Shown here one piece after another: positions 6,547 through 9,100 of a DNA stretch of 9,100 nt (position 1 is its first letter; every line of letters starts with the position of its first letter). A model generated the notes under the pieces. It saw only the letters and a list, made by a program, of their open reading frames with translations, was not told where the DNA came from and did not search any database. Both the position numbers and the translations under genes were made by a program. The DNA is from an uncultured Acetatifactor sp. (GTDB lineage Bacteria > Bacillota > Clostridia > Lachnospirales > Lachnospiraceae): contig CAJTPN010000038.1 in assembly GCA_910578185.1 (NCBI GenBank), forward strand, positions 1 through 9,100, given 5' to 3'.

Positions 6547-8337
6547 TCATACATAGTGTTTTGCCTGCATGGAAAACATCTGGGCATACTCTCCGTTTTT
6601 TTGCATTAAATCCTGATGCGTCCCGCTCTCAACCAGTTTCCCATTCTTCATGACAAGGATCAGATCGGCCTTCACGGCCGTTGAAAGCCTGTGCGTAATC
6701 ATAATTCCCAGTTTGTTCCCGGTAAGCCTTTCATAAATTTCAAAAAGATTTCTTTCCGCCTTCGCGTCAAGCGCGGCATTTGGCTCATCAAACACAACCG
6801 CTGAGGAATCCCTGTACATAGCCCTTGCAATCGCAATCCTGTTATACTGCCCTCCGGACAGCTCGGTCCCGCTTTCATCGAACTCCCGCGACAAATAAGT
6901 TTCATCCCGATCTGGCAGGCGGGCCAGAACCTCGTCCAGCTGCGATTCGGCCACAACTTTCTGATAGCGTTCCTCATCGCCGGGCTCCCCCAGCAGAATG
7001 TTATTCCGGAACGAAAACGCATATTTCATATAATCCTGGAAGCATACCGAAAACAGCGCAAAATATTCTTCCGGTTTGTAGTCGTCAATGTTTACCCCGT
7101 TCACAAGAATCTCTCCCGAGGTCGGTTTATAAAAGCCCAGAAGGAGCTTCACCAGAGTAGTCTTTCCTGCCCCGTTTTCGCCGACCATGATAACCGCCTG
7201 CGGGTTTCGCAGAAGGAAGCTTACGCTATCCACGGCTTTTTCGGTCAGATTTGGATAGGAAAAAGAAACATTCCGAAATTCAATCGTTTCGATCTTTTCA
7301 GGTATTCTGACATATGTTTTCTTTTCACTGTCCCGCTCTTCTTTCCGGGTAAGTTCCTGGAAAACATTGAAATACTTGCCGGATTTCACAATTCCGTTAA
7401 AAGACGAGCCAAAATTTTTGATTGCGTCCTGAAGGCTGACGGCGACCGCAAGGAAGAAGCTCAGGGATCCTAATTCCAGGGTTCCCTCTCCAGTTTTCGC
7501 AATGATCATATAATAGCTTGTCATAAGCGCCGCCTGAAGAATCAGCCACAGCGGGATATCCACCACAAATTTCATATTTACCAGCTTTAAATATTTCCTG
7601 ATATACTCATGTAAAGACGCATCATGCCTTTCTCCGATAAAATTCTCGGCCTGGAATGTTTTGATCTCTTTTGCCGATCTTTTATCAACCAGCTGTGCAA
7701 ACAGGTATTGCATAAAACGTTTTTCCCTGACAGATTTCTGGTCGAACTCATAGATTCTTTCATTGAATCTGTTTTCCCACAGCACAGCCGGAAGAGAGCT
7801 TAACAATAAAATGACCGTTACCGGAATGCTGACGGATACCATTCCCACGAAAGCGGTAGCAAAGCTGATGGTCAGCGAAATCAGTCCTACCGTTTTATTG
7901 ACGGCATTGATGGGCTGCCTTCCATCGATCTGGGTCTGTGCTCTGGAATAAAGATCAGCATTTTCAGGATCATCAAAGAAAACCAGGCCAGTCTTTTCCA
8001 TGACATCCATTAACATCCTTTTTGATCTGTCGCTGATTCTTGCAAGCATTAAGGTCTGCGTATAGCTGTTCAGGGGCCACCATATGCGGTTCAGCGCAAA
8101 CAGCAGAAAAAAAGCGGCAGAATAAATTACAAATTCCTTCTCATATCTGGCAAACCCTTCAGCGGAGGACTGCACAATGACATCAACAAGCTTTCCAACG
8201 ATAAGAGCCCTTAGAGGCCACAGGGTGTTCCGGATCAGATTGTTAAAAACAAGAAGGCAGGTCATGAGCCTTCCAGAATTCCATAATATTTGAAACATCT
8301 CCCTGATTCCATAAATAACGCTTTTCCGCTTTTTCAT
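6547..8337 (-). CDS. ABC half-transporter (membrane domain fused to ATPase), first of a pair
   Basis: This 596-residue subfamily-B exporter has a membrane domain (helices near 24-50, 68-86, 148-185 and 258-305) followed by a complete ATPase domain. Walker A is GENGAGKTT (386-394), the Q-loop is CFQDYMKYAF (Gln434), the signature is ELSGGQYNR (492-500), Walker B is VVFDEPNAALD with Glu518, and the switch is MITHRLS (His549). The FQD-Y-x(2)-Y/F pattern after the Q-loop resembles exporters found in lanthipeptide and other RiPP clusters. GGAGGAG lies 6 bases before ATG 8335-8337, and the start directly follows the TAA of a 45-codon frame (TAAATG). The partner gene follows after 75 bases with no visible terminator. 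Position just downstream of a radical SAM/SPASM remnant points to export of a modified peptide; substrate is otherwise unknown. There is no peptidase domain. Confidence 0.88.
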   Translation of the reverse strand: MKKRKSVIYGIREMFQILWNSGRLMTCLLVFNNLIRNTLWPLRALIVGKLVDVIVQSSAEGFARYEKEFVIYSAAFFLLFALNRIWWPLNSYTQTLMLARISDRSKRMLMDVMEKTGLVFFDDPENADLYSRAQTQIDGRQPINAVNKTVGLISLTISFATAFVGMVSVSIPVTVILLLSSLPAVLWENRFNERIYEFDQKSVREKRFMQYLFAQLVDKRSAKEIKTFQAENFIGERHDASLHEYIRKYLKLVNMKFVVDIPLWLILQAALMTSYYMIIAKTGEGTLELGSLSFFLAVAVSLQDAIKNFGSSFNGIVKSGKYFNVFQELTRKEERDSEKKTYVRIPEKIETIEFRNVSFSYPNLTEKAVDSVSFLLRNPQAVIMVGENGAGKTTLVKLLLGFYKPTSGEILVNGVNIDDYKPEEYFALFSVCFQDYMKYAFSFRNNILLGEPGDEERYQKVVAESQLDEVLARLPDRDETYLSREFDESGTELSGGQYNRIAIARAMYRDSSAVVFDEPNAALDAKAERNLFEIYERLTGNKLGIMITHRLSTAVKADLILVMKNGKLVESGTHQDLMQKNGEYAQMFSMQAKHYV

Positions 8338-8475
8338 TTAAAGCTCCTCCAATGGTATCATGATAACTTTAATTCCACTTTCCAGGTATAATGTCTGCCA
8401 CTTCCCGCGCTTTGCGGCAAAAATTTCCAAATTTAATCTTGCATTTAATCTGTCATTAATCGAATTTTTTAAAAT
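8338..8475 (-). pseudogene. 45-codon open stretch without a normal start, possible decayed small gene
   Basis: This frame is open for 45 codons and ends in TAA directly touching the ATG of the first ABC gene, the spacing expected of a coupled operon gene. It reads LEIFAAKRGKWQ, then TLYLESGIKVIMIPLEEL, a protein-like composition, and overlaps the ABC ribosome binding site. There is no in-frame ATG that keeps most of it; TTG 8428-8430 would give 30 residues but lacks a ribosome binding site. Two out-of-frame ATGs just upstream (ATGACAGATTAA and ATGCAAGATTAA) stop after three codons, and a one-base shift near the first would give the whole frame a start. I do not recognise the product. Decay of a small peptide-locus gene, or chance, are both possible. 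Confidence 0.3.
8356..8365. repeat. TATCATGATA palindrome before the ABC exporter pair
   Basis: A perfect 10-bp palindrome lies 5 bases upstream of the GGAGGAG ribosome binding site of the first ABC gene (minus strand). It could be a regulator site, but no convincing promoter is visible around it and a palindrome of this length may be chance. Confidence 0.2.
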
Positions 8476-8803
8476 TCACAAAACATTTCACGTTCCGGCC
8501 CCGTCATTCTGCTTTTGCAGCCTCCCATACATAGCATTTTATAAGCACATATGGAACATTTTCCTTCCGTAAGCCTTTTATAGTGTTCATATTTAAGCTT
8601 TGTTATTTTTCCTTCATCTAGTGTTATCTTCTGTTACTATTCCGTAACAATAATCCTCATCCAACGGCTTCTCATGACAGCTTGTGATTACTCCCTCTGG
8701 AGTAACAATCCATTGCTCAAATCTAACTGGGACACATGAGCCATTATTAAACACACCACCGTCTTCATATATCCTGTTTACATTCCCATTATATTTTTTG
8801 ATT
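8469..8803 (-). pseudogene. C-terminal remnant of a radical SAM peptide maturase (SPASM domain)
   Basis: Two adjoining minus-strand frames together form a complete SPASM auxiliary iron-sulfur domain. The first (8614-8803) contains NGSC, 13 residues, Gly, 4 residues, Cys (ending TPEGVITSC). The second (open until TAA 8469-8471) contains KCSICAYKMLCMGGCKSRMT, then MFCEF. The pattern C-x13-G-x4-C, C-x2-C-x5-C-x3-C, final C fits the SPASM consensus exactly. The frames switch near 8620-8630, where the first reads GIVTEDNTR and stops and the second resumes with ITLDEGKITKLKYEH; a 1-base loss or 2-base gain explains it. The catalytic radical SAM core (CxxxCxxC) is missing because the gene is cut at 8803/8804 by the IS3-family element. 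SPASM enzymes mature peptides, so with the ABC pair downstream this is probably a broken RiPP locus. Confidence 0.82.
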
Positions 8804-8817
8804 TGGACCTATGTCAA
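8788..8817 (-). promoter_or_regulatory. Hybrid promoter formed by the insertion sequence end
   Basis: On the minus strand, TTGACA (8812-8817) is followed after 18 bp by TATAAT (8788-8793); both boxes are perfect consensus. The -35 box is inside the IS3-family terminus, the -10 box is in the interrupted radical SAM gene, and the element boundary (about 8804) falls in the spacer. Transcription would start near 8780 and run through the remnant into the two ABC exporter genes. An outward -35 box in the right inverted repeat is known in IS3-family elements, where it normally helps build the junction promoter of the transposon circle. Confidence 0.7.
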
Positions 8818-9100
8818 TACTTTGGACAAAAAAGTCGAAAGATTATGCTGCTTTTTTAAGTTCCTCATCCTCCTTTTTGCTGTGGTGTCAAATAATTAGT
8901 AGAGCTATGTATCCGCTTACGGTTATACCAGCCTTCTATGGATTCAAAGATTGCTCTGCGGGCCTCCTTTGAATCCTGATAAGTATGAAGATATATTTCT
9001 TCCTTTTTCAGTACAGAATGGAAGGATTCCATGCAGGCATTATCGTATGGATTTCCCTTACGGCTAAAGGAATGCAGGATTTCTTTCCTGCTCAGGCAAT
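8804..9100 (-). mobile_element. 3' end of an IS3-family insertion sequence
   Basis: The transposase frame ends at 8865, and about 60 non-coding bases follow to a terminus beginning TGGACCTATGTCAATAC at 8804 (plus strand, reading inward). The TG terminal dinucleotide is standard for IS3-family ends. The boundary coincides with the point where the SPASM remnant loses its reading frame. The transposase reads leftward toward this end, so this is the right inverted repeat. TTTGGAC occurs twice within it (8802 and 8820). The left half of the element lies beyond the window, so the target duplication cannot be checked. Confidence 0.8.
8865..9100 (-). CDS. IS3-family transposase OrfB, C-terminal part
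   Basis: The window holds the last 77 codons of the DDE integrase-type transposase, ending at TGA 8865-8867; the 5' part is beyond the right edge. The stretch SFSRKGNPYDNACMESFHSV, followed by LKKEEIY, carries the final catalytic glutamate of the DDE triad in the family motif N-A-x-x-E-S-F-x(3)-L-K. It is followed by GWYNRKRIHSSTNYLTPQQ, matching the usual YN..R.H....TP end of IS3/IS150-type OrfB proteins. The normal C-terminus and intact terminus suggest this end of the element is not degraded. OrfA and any programmed frameshift are outside the window. Confidence 0.9.
   Translation of the reverse strand, partial: CLSRKEILHSFSRKGNPYDNACMESFHSVLKKEEIYLHTYQDSKEARRAIFESIEGWYNRKRIHSSTNYLTPQQKGG

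Noticed and set aside
6699..7160. Alternate-frame ORFs within the 596-residue ABC gene on both strands
   Set aside because: They overlap the conserved ATPase motifs of the real gene and have shadow-type composition.
8360..8899. Two plus-strand open frames of about 70 codons
   Set aside because: They lie antisense to the SPASM remnant and to the insertion-sequence end, where the minus strand has exact family motifs.

Overview
The window looks like a piece of an accessory region from a low-to-moderate-GC Firmicute, probably a gut Clostridium (Lachnospiraceae-like). This inference rests on strong GGAGG-type ribosome binding sites, consensus sigma-A promoters, BlaI/M56 regulation, and fragments recalled from clostridial conjugative elements. 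No rRNA, tRNA or CRISPR array was seen.

Layout. (1) Positions 1-366 are mobile-element debris: the tail of an unrecognised helical protein overlapping the start of a relaxase-like reading frame that breaks after about 50 codons. (2) Positions 367-4095 hold a compact plus-strand module. It contains a BlaI/MecI-type repressor, a short M56 (BlaR1-like) membrane zinc protease without a beta-lactam sensor domain, an ABC ATPase and two ABC permeases. All five genes overlap or nearly abut, apart from a 52-base gap before the ATPase. That gap carries a TACA-NN-TGTA operator, and the promoter in front of the repressor carries an 11-bp inverted repeat with the same ATGTAGT half-site. The likely logic is that a membrane signal activates the protease, the repressor is inactivated, and an export or immunity transporter is induced. 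(3) Positions 4203-4620 hold two conjugative-element regulators, a short sigma-70-like protein and the first 26 or so residues of a helix-turn-helix protein that ends abruptly. With the relaxase scrap at the other end, these suggest that the module was cargo in an integrative conjugative element that later lost most of its backbone.

(4) Positions 4663-8337 on the minus strand encode two full-length half-size ABC exporters (596 and 602 residues) that should form a heterodimer. (5) Upstream of them (8469-8803, minus) lies the broken end of a radical SAM enzyme with a textbook SPASM cysteine pattern, split by a frameshift and truncated by an insertion sequence. A 45-codon open stretch without a normal start lies between it and the exporter. 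Radical SAM/SPASM plus exporter genes are typical of ribosomally made, post-translationally modified peptide (RiPP) loci, so this is probably a decayed peptide-maturation locus that kept its exporter. (6) Positions 8804-9100 are the 3' end of an IS3-family element on the minus strand. Its terminus supplies a perfect -35 box (TTGACA) that lies 18 bp from a perfect -10 box (TATAAT) in the flanking remnant, making a hybrid promoter aimed at the exporter genes.

Gene identities come from motifs read by eye and from knowledge of the families. No database search was run.
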